A stretch of DNA of 64,000 nucleotides, taken from NCBI RefSeq assembly GCF_005405405.1, contig NZ_BJDZ01000001.1, positions 1 through 64,000 on the forward strand. The letters are read 5' to 3'. This document shows positions 44,342-52,687 of this stretch, one piece after another. The notes beneath the pieces were generated by a model. It was given only the letters and a program-made list of their open reading frames with translations, did not search any database and was not told where the DNA came from. Source of the stretch: Lactiplantibacillus plajomi (GTDB taxonomy: Bacteria > Bacillota > Bacilli > Lactobacillales > Lactobacillaceae). The position numbers were made by a program, and so were the translations under genes. How positions within the stretch are numbered: position 1 is the first letter of the stretch; the number at the start of each line of letters is the position of its first letter.

Positions 44342-45424
44342 TTAGAGTGCTGCCGGCACCGGAACCCCGTAGGCTTGGCCAATCGCCTGCATTTCAGCGA
44401 TGGTCTTGTCATCGATCGACACACCCTGAACCAGATTTTCATCGTAGTGCTTATATTCGCGGTCACCCGGAATCATAATTTTAGTGCCTGGTAAGTGCTT
44501 CAAGTGGCGAATCCGGTCGAACATGTCCGAAACGTTGGCCGTCAAGACGTCCAAGTCGCCGAAGACGGACGGATCGATAACCATGAAGAACTGACTGAAG
44601 TCGTGCTTTCCGACGTTCGTGTCCGCGGATAAGGAACCCTGCGCTAAAATCCCGGTTAGGATTTCGATGATCAGCGAGTTACCAAAACCTTTATAGTTCG
44701 AATTGACTTCGTCCTGACCACCGAGCGTCAAAACGCCACCGCCTGGTCGGTGGGCGGAAAAGGCAATCGTGCCTAAATTATCTTCCACCTTCTGAGCATC
44801 ATGGAGCACGTGGCGGTTTTCGTCGACCGCCCAGTCACCGGGGATTTTTTCACCCTTCTTCGCCAAAACTTGAATTTTCCCACTGGAAACGACCGAGGTC
44901 GCCCCGTCAAAAACGAACGGGTGTGGCTTTGCCGGAAACGTAAACGCAAAGGCGTTTGAACCCAAGAACGCTTCTAACGCGTTAGTTGGTACAACCAGCG
45001 GACGGGTGTTGGTCGTTGAAATCCCAATCAAACCGTGCTTGCAGGCCATCCGTGAGTAATAGCCAGCCGTCCCGAAGTGGTTCGAATTGCGGATAACCGC
45101 CATCGCAAGCCCCATCTTCTTAGCCTTTTCAATCAACTTATTCATCGTAAAACCGGACGCAATTTGCCCCATACTCTTATTAGCATCGACCAATAAGCTC
45201 GTGGCGGTTTCCTTAACCACTTCCGGCTGATGAGTTGGTTCCAACACGTGGTCCTTCATCATCCGGGTATACCAGTCTAACCGTTGAATCCCGTGTGAGG
45301 AAATCCCCCGCAGGTCGGCATCGACTAAGGTATCGGCTAGTAAGGCGCCGTCCTGAGCATTAAATTGTTGGGCCTTAAAAACGGCCTCTAAAAATTGACG
45401 TTCCGCTTCCGCACTAATTCGCAT
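44342..45424 (-). CDS. Ldh family (malate/L-lactate/ureidoglycolate-type) dehydrogenase
   Basis: A 360-residue NAD(P)-dependent oxidoreductase of the LDH2/MDH2 (YlbC, DpkA) family, distinct from ordinary lactate dehydrogenase. Signatures include SSHGIQRLDWY near residue 40, AVIRNSNHFGTAGYYSRMA and GFGNSLIIEILTG. Candidate substrates are malate, lactate and other 2-hydroxy acids. The ATG at 45424 follows AAGGGG at about eight bases; the longer frame has no site. It stands alone. Confidence 0.88.
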   Translation of the reverse strand: MRISAEAERQFLEAVFKAQQFNAQDGALLADTLVDADLRGISSHGIQRLDWYTRMMKDHVLEPTHQPEVVKETATSLLVDANKSMGQIASGFTMNKLIEKAKKMGLAMAVIRNSNHFGTAGYYSRMACKHGLIGISTTNTRPLVVPTNALEAFLGSNAFAFTFPAKPHPFVFDGATSVVSSGKIQVLAKKGEKIPGDWAVDENRHVLHDAQKVEDNLGTIAFSAHRPGGGVLTLGGQDEVNSNYKGFGNSLIIEILTGILAQGSLSADTNVGKHDFSQFFMVIDPSVFGDLDVLTANVSDMFDRIRHLKHLPGTKIMIPGDREYKHYDENLVQGVSIDDKTIAEMQAIGQAYGVPVPAAL

Positions 45425-45695
45425 TGACGTTCCCCTTCTCAATCCTATCGGCCCACTCAGTCTAACCATTCCTTAATATTCAGCGGTCAACTTAGCCGAT
45501 AGCTTTTTAATCTTAATTTCATCATCACTTAAACTTAGCTGACGTTAACAGAAGTAATTATGTCGCTTTTAATGAGAAAATTCAAGGGAAAATTAATGAT
45601 ATTCACATTTTTATCAGTGTTCAATTAGATTAACGTTTAATTAAAAAAGTTACGGCTTTTACCGTAACTTTTCAAGCAGTCAATGAACGTTTAAA
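45425..45695. other. Intergenic region before the dehydrogenase gene
   Basis: About 270 bases of AT-rich DNA with no gene. On the minus strand it holds a terminator for the UvrA-like gene (45643-45673) and then the dehydrogenase upstream region. Confidence 0.5.
45643..45673 (-). terminator. Intrinsic terminator of the UvrA-like gene
   Basis: AAAGTTACGG and CCGTAACTTT pair around a TAAAAG loop with a T-run on the minus strand, 23 bases after the stop codon. Confidence 0.85.
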
Positions 45696-48209
45696 CTAAG
45701 CCTCGAACCGCTGCCAATAGTCCGCCAAGTAACGACTCGTCAGCCCACGTGGTGCTTGAATCAACGCATGCGGCGTCCCTTGCGCCACGATTTGGCCGCC
45801 ACTCGCACCGCCGCGCGGTCCTAAGTCGAGGATTTCATCCGCGTTGACGATCAAGTTGAGGTCGTGGGTAATCGTGATAATCGTCGCCCCACGGTTTAAT
45901 AATTGCTGCATAACGTTGACCAGCGTTTTAACGTCGAGTGGGTGCAAACCAATCGTTGGTTCGTCAAAGACGAAGAGCGTCGTCGCCTGATTATGGTTGA
46001 GATGCTTAACCAGCTTTAACCGCTGGGCCTCGCCACCGGACAGGCTTGGCGTACTTTCACCTAAATGAAGGTAACTCAAACCAACCTCTTTTAGCAGTTG
46101 CAACTCCCGCTGAATTTTCGGAACCGTTGGGAAAACGGCCAGCGCTTGGTTGATGTCTAGCTTCAAAAGGTCAACGATCGAATAGCCGTGCCACTTAACG
46201 ACCTGTACGGCCTGGTTATACCGCTCGCCGTGGCAAACTGGGCAGACCTGTTGCATGTCGGGTAAAAATTGAATGTCTAAGGTCACAACCCCGGCACCGC
46301 CACAGTTCGGACAGGCGCCCTGTTTATTATTATAAGAAAAATAACTCGAAGTAAAGTGTTTCTCTTTCGCCAGCGGTTGACTGGCATACAGGCGCCGCAG
46401 GTTATCCATAATACTGGTGTAGGTCGACACCGTTGACCGCTGGGTTTTACCGACCGGCGAAGCGTCCACGCTAACGACTTCCTTGATTGGCGACGTCAGC
46501 GCCTTAACTTGCGCGGGGAGCGGTTCGCCCTTGATTTGCCGCCGAATCGCCGGTACTAGACTATCCAAAATCAAGCTAGTCTTACCGGCACCGGAAAAAC
46601 CGGTCACGGCGCTCATCCGGTTGACTGGTAAACTGGTCTTTAAATCCTTCAAGTTAAAATAGTCTGCCACTTCAAAGCTTAACTGGTCGGCGGTCTTTAA
46701 ACTAGCCGGGCGACGGGCCATCAACTGGGCACTGCCGTTCAAGTACGGGCCGATTTTAGATGCCGGGTTCGCCGCAACGTCGGCCGGCGTCCCCTGAGCA
46801 ATCAGCTGGCCGCCTTCCGCACCGGAACCGGGACCGACTTCCAAGATCCAGTCAGCGGCCTGAATAATGTCAACGTTATGGTCGACGACAACTAACGAAT
46901 TTCCCTGATCGACCAAGGCCCGCATAATTTTAAGCAGGCCGCTCACGTTATCCGGGTGCAAACCGATCGACGGCTCGTCCAGTACGTACAGCACACCGGT
47001 CGTCTGGGTCCGCAACGTCCGCGCGAGCTGAATCCGTTGCAACTCACCAGTCGACAAACTGTTCCCGTTGCGCGAAATCGTTAAGTAGTCCAGCCCTAAT
47101 TCCAGCAGTGGCCGTAAGTCGTCTTCAAATTCTTTGAAGAGGCTCCCCGCAACTTTACTCATATTGGCTGGTAAACTCGCGAGTACCCGTTGCTGCCAGT
47201 CGGACAACTCACCCAAGGTTAATTCACTAACCTCGGCAATGTTTAGTCCCCCGGCTCGTTGTACCAGTAATTCTGGCTTTAAGCGCGTACCGTGGCAGAC
47301 CGGGCAAGTCGAAAAGTGGAAGAATTCGGCGATCCGCTTCTGGGCGCGCTCGCTCTTGCTGCTTTTCGCCGATTCCAATACCGCGGCGTGCGCGTTTTCA
47401 TACAACGCGTTAAAATCGTGGAAAACGCGACCGGTGCCAGAAACGAAATCCATCTTATATTTCTTTTGTGGCCCGTTCAGCACAAAGTCCTTTTCCTTAG
47501 CGGTTAAGTCGCGGTACGGCACGTCGATGCGGACACCGGCTTGAGCCGCCACCGACGGCATAAAGTTCCGTCCCGGTAGGTGCCAAGACGCCACCGCCCC
47601 TTCTTCAAGCGTCAGGTGGTCGTCACCGATCAGTTTACTTTCATCCAACTCACGGACTTTCCCGGTTCCTTGACATTCCGGGCAGGCCCCGTCGGCGTTA
47701 AAGGCGAAGTCTTCGGCACTGAAAGCGCCAAATTGTACCCCACAGGTCGGACAGGTCAACTGTCCCATTTGAAAGCCATCGCGAGCCATCGCCTGGGCAA
47801 TTTCCAGACTGGGCTGCAACCGGTGCCCGTTCGGACAAACTGGTGCCCCGAGCCGTGAGAAAATCAATCGAATCACGTTAAACAATTCACTCATGGTCCC
47901 AACGGTCGCCCGTTCAGACGGCACCGCCGGTCGTTGTTTCAACGCCAAGGATGACGGGATGTGCTTCACGCTCGTCACGTCAGCCTGGGCGCCCAACTTA
48001 ATCCGTCGGCGGGTGTAAGTCGATAAGGCCTCCAAGTAACGACGCGAGCCCTCTTCGTACAAGATCCCCATCGCGAGTGAACTCTTTCCCGAACCGGACA
48101 GTCCCGAAATCGCCACGAACTGGTGTAACGGAATGTCAACGTCGATATTTTTCAAGTTATGGACCCGTGCTCCCCGGATCTCAATTTGTGTCGGTAATTT
48201 TGATACCAT
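45696..48209 (-). CDS. UvrA paralogue (UvrA2-type excinuclease subunit/ABC ATPase)
   Basis: An 837-residue UvrA-like protein with two ABC ATPase modules: Walker A GLSGSGKSSLAMG and GFSGAGKTSLILD, signatures LSTGELQRIQLARTL and LSGGEAQRLKLV, and Walker B VLDEPSIGLHP and VFDEPTIGLHP. Zinc-binding CxxC pairs occur (CPTCG, CPECQGTGKV, CPNCGGAG). It is about 100 residues shorter than housekeeping UvrA (about 940) and so is the UvrA2 class, whose members protect against DNA-binding drugs or modulate repair. It has no uvrB nearby. Confidence 0.9.
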   Translation of the reverse strand: MVSKLPTQIEIRGARVHNLKNIDVDIPLHQFVAISGLSGSGKSSLAMGILYEEGSRRYLEALSTYTRRRIKLGAQADVTSVKHIPSSLALKQRPAVPSERATVGTMSELFNVIRLIFSRLGAPVCPNGHRLQPSLEIAQAMARDGFQMGQLTCPTCGVQFGAFSAEDFAFNADGACPECQGTGKVRELDESKLIGDDHLTLEEGAVASWHLPGRNFMPSVAAQAGVRIDVPYRDLTAKEKDFVLNGPQKKYKMDFVSGTGRVFHDFNALYENAHAAVLESAKSSKSERAQKRIAEFFHFSTCPVCHGTRLKPELLVQRAGGLNIAEVSELTLGELSDWQQRVLASLPANMSKVAGSLFKEFEDDLRPLLELGLDYLTISRNGNSLSTGELQRIQLARTLRTQTTGVLYVLDEPSIGLHPDNVSGLLKIMRALVDQGNSLVVVDHNVDIIQAADWILEVGPGSGAEGGQLIAQGTPADVAANPASKIGPYLNGSAQLMARRPASLKTADQLSFEVADYFNLKDLKTSLPVNRMSAVTGFSGAGKTSLILDSLVPAIRRQIKGEPLPAQVKALTSPIKEVVSVDASPVGKTQRSTVSTYTSIMDNLRRLYASQPLAKEKHFTSSYFSYNNKQGACPNCGGAGVVTLDIQFLPDMQQVCPVCHGERYNQAVQVVKWHGYSIVDLLKLDINQALAVFPTVPKIQRELQLLKEVGLSYLHLGESTPSLSGGEAQRLKLVKHLNHNQATTLFVFDEPTIGLHPLDVKTLVNVMQQLLNRGATIITITHDLNLIVNADEILDLGPRGGASGGQIVAQGTPHALIQAPRGLTSRYLADYWQRFEA

Positions 48210-48558
48210 TCAAACAACCCCCAGTAACTCATTTTTTTACCGTAGCCGCATCCGCCCACACCACTTCTAAGAATGTCCAACCAATCAAAACTAGCCGTTA
48301 GCTATCAGCTAACCAAGCGGTCGTTTGTCAACTTGCTAAACCAAGTGGGCAACAACCTTAATCCTTTAAAGATTACAGCTGGTACGTCCGCACTACGCAT
48401 ACTTCACACAGCGCCAGTATACCACACGACAACTCAACCACCGGCTGAATTAATCACCACTTTTTTTCGCCAAAAACGCCGGCTGTCAGAAATTTCCGAC
48501 AACCGGCGTACTAATTTTCATGCACTTGATTCACTAATTGGTCAGACTACCGCCCACA
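48210..48558. other. Long leader/intergenic region before the UvrA-like gene
   Basis: About 350 bases with no gene. On the minus strand: a terminator for rsgA at 48472-48510; a TATACT -10 with TGG extension at 48416-48421; then about 200 bases of leader to the UvrA-like ATG at 48209, where GGGGGT is the ribosome binding site. No riboswitch class was recognised in the leader. Confidence 0.5.
48472..48510 (-). terminator. Intrinsic terminator of rsgA
   Basis: ACGCCGGTTGTCGG and CTGACAGCCGGCGT pair with T5 following on the minus strand. It is 49 bases after the rsgA stop codon. Confidence 0.88.
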
Positions 48559-49617
48559 TTACGAGTGCCGGTGCCGGCTAGCCTTGACAACCGCCTTCAT
48601 CGCACTTTTACCGCCAAACATCCGTTGTAGCTTGGCCTGTTCACGCTGACGGGCGTCTAAGCCCTGATAACTCAGTTCGCGTTGCAATTTCTGATAACTT
48701 TGCAAACGCTCAGTACTCAGTTGACCAGCCGCCACGGCAGCCAAAACCGCACAGCCGGGTTCGTTAACGTGCCGGCAATCGTTGAACTTGCAACCGCGGG
48801 CTAAACTGGCGATGTCTTCAAAGGTCTTCGCCAAATCACCGGTATACAGTTGTAAGGCCCGCATCCCCGGCGTATCGATGACGACCCCGCCGCTGGGCAC
48901 AACGAGCAGTTGCCGACTGGTGGTCGTGTGACGGCCCTTATCATCATCCGCCCGAATCTCCCGGGTACTGAGTAGCGGTTGCCCAACTAGCGCATTAATC
49001 AGCGTAGATTTACCGACCCCCGACGACCCGACAAAGGCCACCGTTTGTCCCGGCTGAACGTGGTCCGCAATCAGCGCCATCCCGTCCGCGGTTTTAGCCG
49101 AACACACGATGGTTTCGACGCCGACGCTGACTTCCGCTAACGCGGCTAATTTTTGGGACACGTCCTGACAAACGTCGGCCTTGGTTAGAACCAGTACCGG
49201 CGTCGCCCCGCTTTCCCAGGCCATCGTCAGGTAGCGCTCCGCCCGCCGCAAGTTAAAGTCGGCGTTTAGCGACATGCAAATGAAGACGGTGGTTAAATTT
49301 GCCGCAATCAGTTGGGCCTGATTGCCAGCACCGCGCGCAAGGACGCTGACCCGCGGGAGCACCCGTTCAATTTGGGCCTGGTCACTGGCCACGTTGGTCA
49401 GCCAGACCCAGTCACCGACCGTTGGAAAATCAACGCTGGTACTCAGCTGATGGCGCAACTTACCACTGACCGCCGCGGTAACGGTACCGGCTTCGTAGAC
49501 GGCTTGGTATAAGTCGCGGTGCTGCGCCGTAATTCGTGCCAACACCACCCCCGTTAACGTGGGCATTTGGGTGGCAAAGGTGGTCGTTAATCCGTATTGT
49601 TGTAACGTTAAATTCAA
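48559..49617 (-). CDS. rsgA: Ribosome small subunit-dependent GTPase RsgA
   Basis: A 352-residue circularly permuted GTPase that helps finish 30S subunits. The N-terminal OB fold leads into G4 (LVLTKADVC), G1 (GSSGVGKSTLINAL) and G3 (VIDTPGMRAL). The zinc domain has CKFNDCRHVNEPGC. It is longer than the Bacillus form (about 300) and nearer the E. coli type, with a basic C-terminal KASRHRHS. The start is a TTG at 49617 after AAAGGA. It is preceded by a separate leader with terminator and mini-ORF (49663-49865), so its expression is probably attenuated. Confidence 0.93.
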   Translation of the reverse strand: MNLTLQQYGLTTTFATQMPTLTGVVLARITAQHRDLYQAVYEAGTVTAAVSGKLRHQLSTSVDFPTVGDWVWLTNVASDQAQIERVLPRVSVLARGAGNQAQLIAANLTTVFICMSLNADFNLRRAERYLTMAWESGATPVLVLTKADVCQDVSQKLAALAEVSVGVETIVCSAKTADGMALIADHVQPGQTVAFVGSSGVGKSTLINALVGQPLLSTREIRADDDKGRHTTTSRQLLVVPSGGVVIDTPGMRALQLYTGDLAKTFEDIASLARGCKFNDCRHVNEPGCAVLAAVAAGQLSTERLQSYQKLQRELSYQGLDARQREQAKLQRMFGGKSAMKAVVKASRHRHS

Positions 49618-49662
49618 TTTAATAATCCTTTCGCAAGTGCGGCTTTTCCGCTAACTCACGAC

Positions 49663-49687
49663 AAAAAAGGCGTCGTTAAACGACGCC
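49663..49687 (-). terminator. Intrinsic terminator in the rsgA leader
   Basis: GGCGTCG and CGACGCC pair around a TTTAA loop and are followed by T6 on the minus strand. It ends about 45 bases before the rsgA start codon, so it must be bypassed for rsgA to be transcribed. A second hairpin (CCCACCGAATCGGTGGG, 49687-49703) abuts it. Confidence 0.88.
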
Positions 49688-49788
49688 CCACCGAATCGGT
49701 GGGTGTCGGAGGTGGTCTATTAACCAGGATGGAAATTGCGCGCACTTAAACAAGCAGCCCTAAGTCTGCTAAGTGGCATACAACCAAA

Positions 49789-49806
49789 CTAGTTATTGAC
49801 CGACAT
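49789..49806 (-). CDS. Five-codon upstream ORF (MSVNN) in the rsgA leader
   Basis: ATG at 49806 is followed by TCG GTC AAT AAC TAG. A strong AAGGAGG (49815-49821) sits eight bases upstream, better than the site of rsgA itself. The ribosome binding site and start codon lie within or next to the outer stem arm, so translation would disturb the leader fold. Such mini-ORFs are typical of ribosome-mediated attenuators. Translation has not been shown; interpretation is inferred. Confidence 0.5.
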   Translation of the reverse strand: MSVNN

Positions 49807-49836
49807 CCGACAACCCTCCTTCAATATAGTGGCATA

Positions 49837-49865
49837 AGCATAGCACACCCACCGATACTTAGCAA
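49837..49865 (-). promoter_or_regulatory. Promoter of the rsgA leader
   Basis: TTGCTA (49860-49865) and TATGCT (49837-49842) lie 17 bases apart on the minus strand, immediately after the vanZ stop codon. Predicted start is near 49830. Confidence 0.7.
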
Positions 49866-49867
49866 CA

Positions 49868-50347
49868 CTACGTCTGTTTCAACGGTTGCCTCAACCGGGC
49901 CAGCCCGTATGTCAAAATCGCACCAATCAAAATTCCAGTCGCGTTAGCCAGCACGTCGTTAATATCACTACTGCGATTGATCAGACAATTTTGCGGCAGA
50001 CCGTATTGAACGGCTTCAACCCCGCCACCGATCAACCCGCCGACCACCGTCATTAACGGGAGTGACCGGGGTAGCCAACGACCGATCAGCCACCCCAACG
50101 GTACCGTTAAGCCAATGTTTTCAACGAATCCTAAGCTGGTGACGTTTAAGTGGGTCAAGTTGACCTGACCAACGCCGGCCGGCATCACGTAAAGGGCAGA
50201 ACCATCAAAAGAAATTGGGGTAAACACAATCATGCTCAAACCGACGAAGTAGCCTAACCATAATAAACGGCCCCACCGATGCGATCGTTGCACCACACCG
50301 TAACTAAGCGCCACCAAAATAATGATGAGAACTGGTAACCAGCGCAT
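49868..50347 (-). CDS. VanZ family membrane protein
   Basis: A 159-residue membrane protein with four to five helices (for example MRWLPVLIIILVALSYGVV at the N terminus). The C-terminal RSSDINDVLANATGILIGA is the VanZ/TeaZ signature. VanZ of enterococci gives low-level teicoplanin resistance; most chromosomal relatives have no known role. It lies alone upstream of the rsgA leader promoter. Confidence 0.82.
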   Translation of the reverse strand: MRWLPVLIIILVALSYGVVQRSHRWGRLLWLGYFVGLSMIVFTPISFDGSALYVMPAGVGQVNLTHLNVTSLGFVENIGLTVPLGWLIGRWLPRSLPLMTVVGGLIGGGVEAVQYGLPQNCLINRSSDINDVLANATGILIGAILTYGLARLRQPLKQT

Positions 50348-50643
50348 CCAACCACCCCTTTCCGAGCGAATTGGGACCTAGCTTAACTGAAATCGGCGCC
50401 GCCGTGTTGGTTTCAAAGCGACCTTTACCCTTTCTTCGGTAATTTAAGCTTTCTTAGGAAAATTCATATAAAAATTTTTATACATTTTGGCAACTCACAA
50501 GCTGTTAAAGCCTTGCAGCTTATCGGTTAATCGGCACTAGCTAATATTCAAATTATGCATAAAAATTTATTTTTATCAATTTTTATTGTATTAATAATCA
50601 TTCAAGACTATACTAACCGTAATTTGAAACGGGGGCAGTCAGG
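50348..50643. promoter_or_regulatory. Regulatory region of the amino-acid transporter, with two ArgR-box-like dyads
   Basis: About 295 bases with no gene. It contains a perfect 16-base palindrome TATAAAAATTTTTATA (50467-50482) and a second dyad ATAAAAAT-TT-ATTTTTAT (50559-50576) preceded by ATGC. Both resemble AT-rich ARG boxes of Gram-positive ArgR. The promoter for the transporter follows: TTGTAT (50586-50591), 17 bases, TATACT (50609-50614). The second dyad sits just upstream of the -35. Confidence 0.6.
50586..50614 (+). promoter_or_regulatory. Promoter of the amino-acid ABC transporter gene
   Basis: TTGTAT and TATACT with a 17-base spacer; GGGGGC is the ribosome binding site eight bases before the ATG at 50644. 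Confidence 0.75.
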
Positions 50644-52122
50644 ATGAAACGACTAATCACACGAATACTTTTAATCATGGGGCTATTACTAATCGGCATT
50701 ATTAGTAATAATCCATCCGCCCGGGCGAGCGACCAGTCACTTGCCACGGTCAAGGAGAAGGGCACCTTAGTCATGGGGACGTCGCCGAACTACCCACCCT
50801 ACGAATTTCAGATCAACCAAAACGGGCAGTCAAAAATCGTTGGTATGGACGTTGAAATCGGTAAGCAAATTGCCAAGGACCTTGGCGTCAAGCTGGTGGT
50901 TAAAAAGCTGTCGTTTGATTCGCTATTACCAGCGCTCTCAACCGGTAAAGTCGACATGATTTTATCTGGGATGAGTCCGACCCCAGCGCGGCGGAAAAGC
51001 GTCGATTTCACCGACATTTACTATACCGAGGGTGAATCGATCCTACTGAATAAGCGCGACTTAGCCAAGTATCCCAATAAAGCCGCCTTCAACGGCAATA
51101 AGGTTGCCGCCGAAACCGGGACCTTGCAATACGACCTAATCAAAAAGCAACTACCAAACGCCAAGCTGGTCGGCATGAGTAGCGCCGCTAACCTAATTCT
51201 GGCGTTAAAGACCCATAAAGTTGACGCGGTCGTTAAGGGCACGGCTTCCGCTACCGCCTACGCCAAAAATGATCCTAGCCTGGTTGCCATCAACGGTCAC
51301 TTTAAGACCAGTAGTGCTCAGGCCGGCAATGCGATTGCCCTTAAGAAAGGTTCCGGCCAGTTAAAGAACGCCATCAACCAGTCGCTCACCAAAATTAAAC
51401 GCCACGGCTGGATTCAATCACGGTACTTAAAAACTGCCGGTAAATACTTAAAGGTCAACACCGCCGACACGTCAATGTGGCACTACCGCGGCTACTTCTT
51501 AAAGGGCTTGAAATACACCCTCCTGATTGCAATCGTCGGAATCATCGGCGGTAGCCTCCTGGGCTTACTGCTCGCAATTATCCGCTTTGGTGCCGTCCGG
51601 CCGTTACGCTGGCTAGCGACCGCCTACGTAGAATTTGTCCGCGGGACGCCGCTAATGGTCCAAATCATGTTCGTCTACTTTGGCATCGGGATTATCATCG
51701 ACGTCGACGCCCTCAGCGCTGGGATGATTGCCATCGTCCTTAACAGTGGCGCCTACCTCAGTGAAATTATTCGCGGTGGGATTCAAGCCGTCGATCCCGG
51801 TCAACGTGAAGCCGCCGCTAGCTTGGGCCTATCCCGCGGTGCGACCTTGCGCTACGTGATCTTACCGCAAACCGTCCGCATTATTTGGCCGTCACTGGGT
51901 AACCAGTTTATCAACCTAATCAAGGATACCTCGATGGTTTCAATCATTGGGGTCACCGAGTTGATTTACCAACTAGGAATCGTTCAAGCCGACACTTACC
52001 GCGGCGTTGCGCCGATTGCCATTGCCATGGTGATCTACTTCGTTATCTGCTGGCTACTAACGCGGTTGCTCGCCTACTACGAACACCGCTTCAACCACGG
52101 CCAACAGCGTCAATTAGGCTAA
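50644..52122 (+). CDS. Amino-acid ABC transporter, fused substrate-binding and permease protein
   Basis: A 492-residue GlnP-type fusion. A signal sequence (RILLIMGLLLIGIISNNPSARA) is followed by a type 3 solute-binding domain (MGTSPNYPPYEFQINQNGQ, DMILSGMSPTPARRKSVDF; about residues 40-265). The permease (about residues 280-480) has KGLKYTLLIAIVGIIGGSLL, the VRGTPLMVQI loop and the EAAxxLGLSRGATLRYVILPQ coupling motif. The ATPase must be encoded elsewhere. Substrate could be glutamine, arginine or another polar amino acid; ArgR-box-like sites upstream hint at arginine. Confidence 0.9.
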   Translation: MKRLITRILLIMGLLLIGIISNNPSARASDQSLATVKEKGTLVMGTSPNYPPYEFQINQNGQSKIVGMDVEIGKQIAKDLGVKLVVKKLSFDSLLPALSTGKVDMILSGMSPTPARRKSVDFTDIYYTEGESILLNKRDLAKYPNKAAFNGNKVAAETGTLQYDLIKKQLPNAKLVGMSSAANLILALKTHKVDAVVKGTASATAYAKNDPSLVAINGHFKTSSAQAGNAIALKKGSGQLKNAINQSLTKIKRHGWIQSRYLKTAGKYLKVNTADTSMWHYRGYFLKGLKYTLLIAIVGIIGGSLLGLLLAIIRFGAVRPLRWLATAYVEFVRGTPLMVQIMFVYFGIGIIIDVDALSAGMIAIVLNSGAYLSEIIRGGIQAVDPGQREAAASLGLSRGATLRYVILPQTVRIIWPSLGNQFINLIKDTSMVSIIGVTELIYQLGIVQADTYRGVAPIAIAMVIYFVICWLLTRLLAYYEHRFNHGQQRQLG

Positions 52123-52123
52123 A

Positions 52124-52156
52124 AAAAGTCGCCCGCAAATTGCGGACGACTTTTTG
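52124..52156 (+). terminator. Intrinsic terminator of the amino-acid transporter gene
   Basis: GTCGCCCGCAA and TTGCGGACGAC form a stem followed by T5 on the plus strand, directly after the stop codon. Confidence 0.9.
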
Positions 52157-52181
52157 GTCGTTACTGTTTCAAATAGACCCA

Positions 52182-52373
52182 CTAATACTCTTCTAAAAAG
52201 AGCGTCGGGGTGGTTAACTTCTCGGTAGATTGTAAAAAGGCGGCTCGAAATTCTAAGTTATCCTGCTTAATAGCAATCCGCCGCAATTCATCTTCGGAAA
52301 ACCGATCAAGAAAACGCTTAAGATCAAGCGCCGTTAAGTGCCGTTTATCAGCATTTTTAACCTGGATTAACAT
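52182..52373 (-). CDS. Small hypothetical protein
   Basis: A 63-residue soluble, charged protein with a predominantly helical sequence (LTALDLKRFLDRFSEDELRRIAI) and no motif I recognise. It has a GGGGG-type site before the ATG at 52373. It lies convergent to the transporter gene. It may be a real small gene because its frame is the longest here and keeps a ribosome binding site, but there is no family support. Confidence 0.5.
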   Translation of the reverse strand: MLIQVKNADKRHLTALDLKRFLDRFSEDELRRIAIKQDNLEFRAAFLQSTEKLTTPTLFLEEY

Positions 52374-52687
52374 ACAATTCCCCCAATATCTAATAGTCTC
52401 AGTTCACGTTGTAAGAAGCGACACGGACCGCTTCTAATGACGTGAACTCTTCCCGTCTCAAACGGACAACCCATATTATGGCACTAAAATTCGAATTTTG
52501 TTTGAATTTTAAGTGACTAACTTAAATAGACGCCCCCCTTAACTGCTTCCAACCCCATTAACCAACCCAATCCCGTCATTATGGATATTAATTATCTAAT
52601 AACTAGCTTGTACGAAGCGGTATTTGCTTGTTCCGCTTCCATAAAAAAACGACGACCCGTAGCGGATCGTCGTTTTTGATTAAACAT
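52374..52687. other. Intergenic region before the small hypothetical gene
   Basis: About 315 bases with no credible gene. It contains the terminator of the dehydrogenase gene (52643-52677) and the upstream region of the 63-residue gene. Nothing else was recognised. Confidence 0.5.
52643..52677 (-). terminator. Intrinsic terminator of the succinate-semialdehyde dehydrogenase gene
   Basis: AAAACGACGATCCGC and GGGTCGTCGTTTTTT form a stem with T6 on the minus strand, 11 bases after the stop codon. Confidence 0.88.

Larger units (their letters stand above)
49663..49835 (-). ncRNA. Structured leader/attenuator RNA upstream of rsgA
   Basis: Between a promoter (49837-49865) and the terminator (49663-49687) lies about 165 bases of structured RNA. 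The outer stem pairs 49806-49816 with 49701-49710; GGTC/GACC pairs 49798-49801 with 49714-49717; an inner hairpin pairs CACTTA (49770-49775) with TAAGTG (49743-49748) and GCAG with CTGC. The outer stem's 3' arm shares bases with the hairpin next to the terminator, so alternative folds are possible. It holds a mini-ORF. It may be an attenuator for rsgA or a stand-alone small RNA; no known class was recognised. Confidence 0.6.

Noticed and set aside
49690-49830. Resemblance of the rsgA leader to a 6S or SRP RNA
   Set aside because: The plus-strand AAGCAGCCCTAAG looks a little like the SRP RNA loop, but promoter, mini-ORF and terminator are all on the minus strand and the SRP tetraloop context is absent. 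A rod-like fold alone does not identify 6S RNA.
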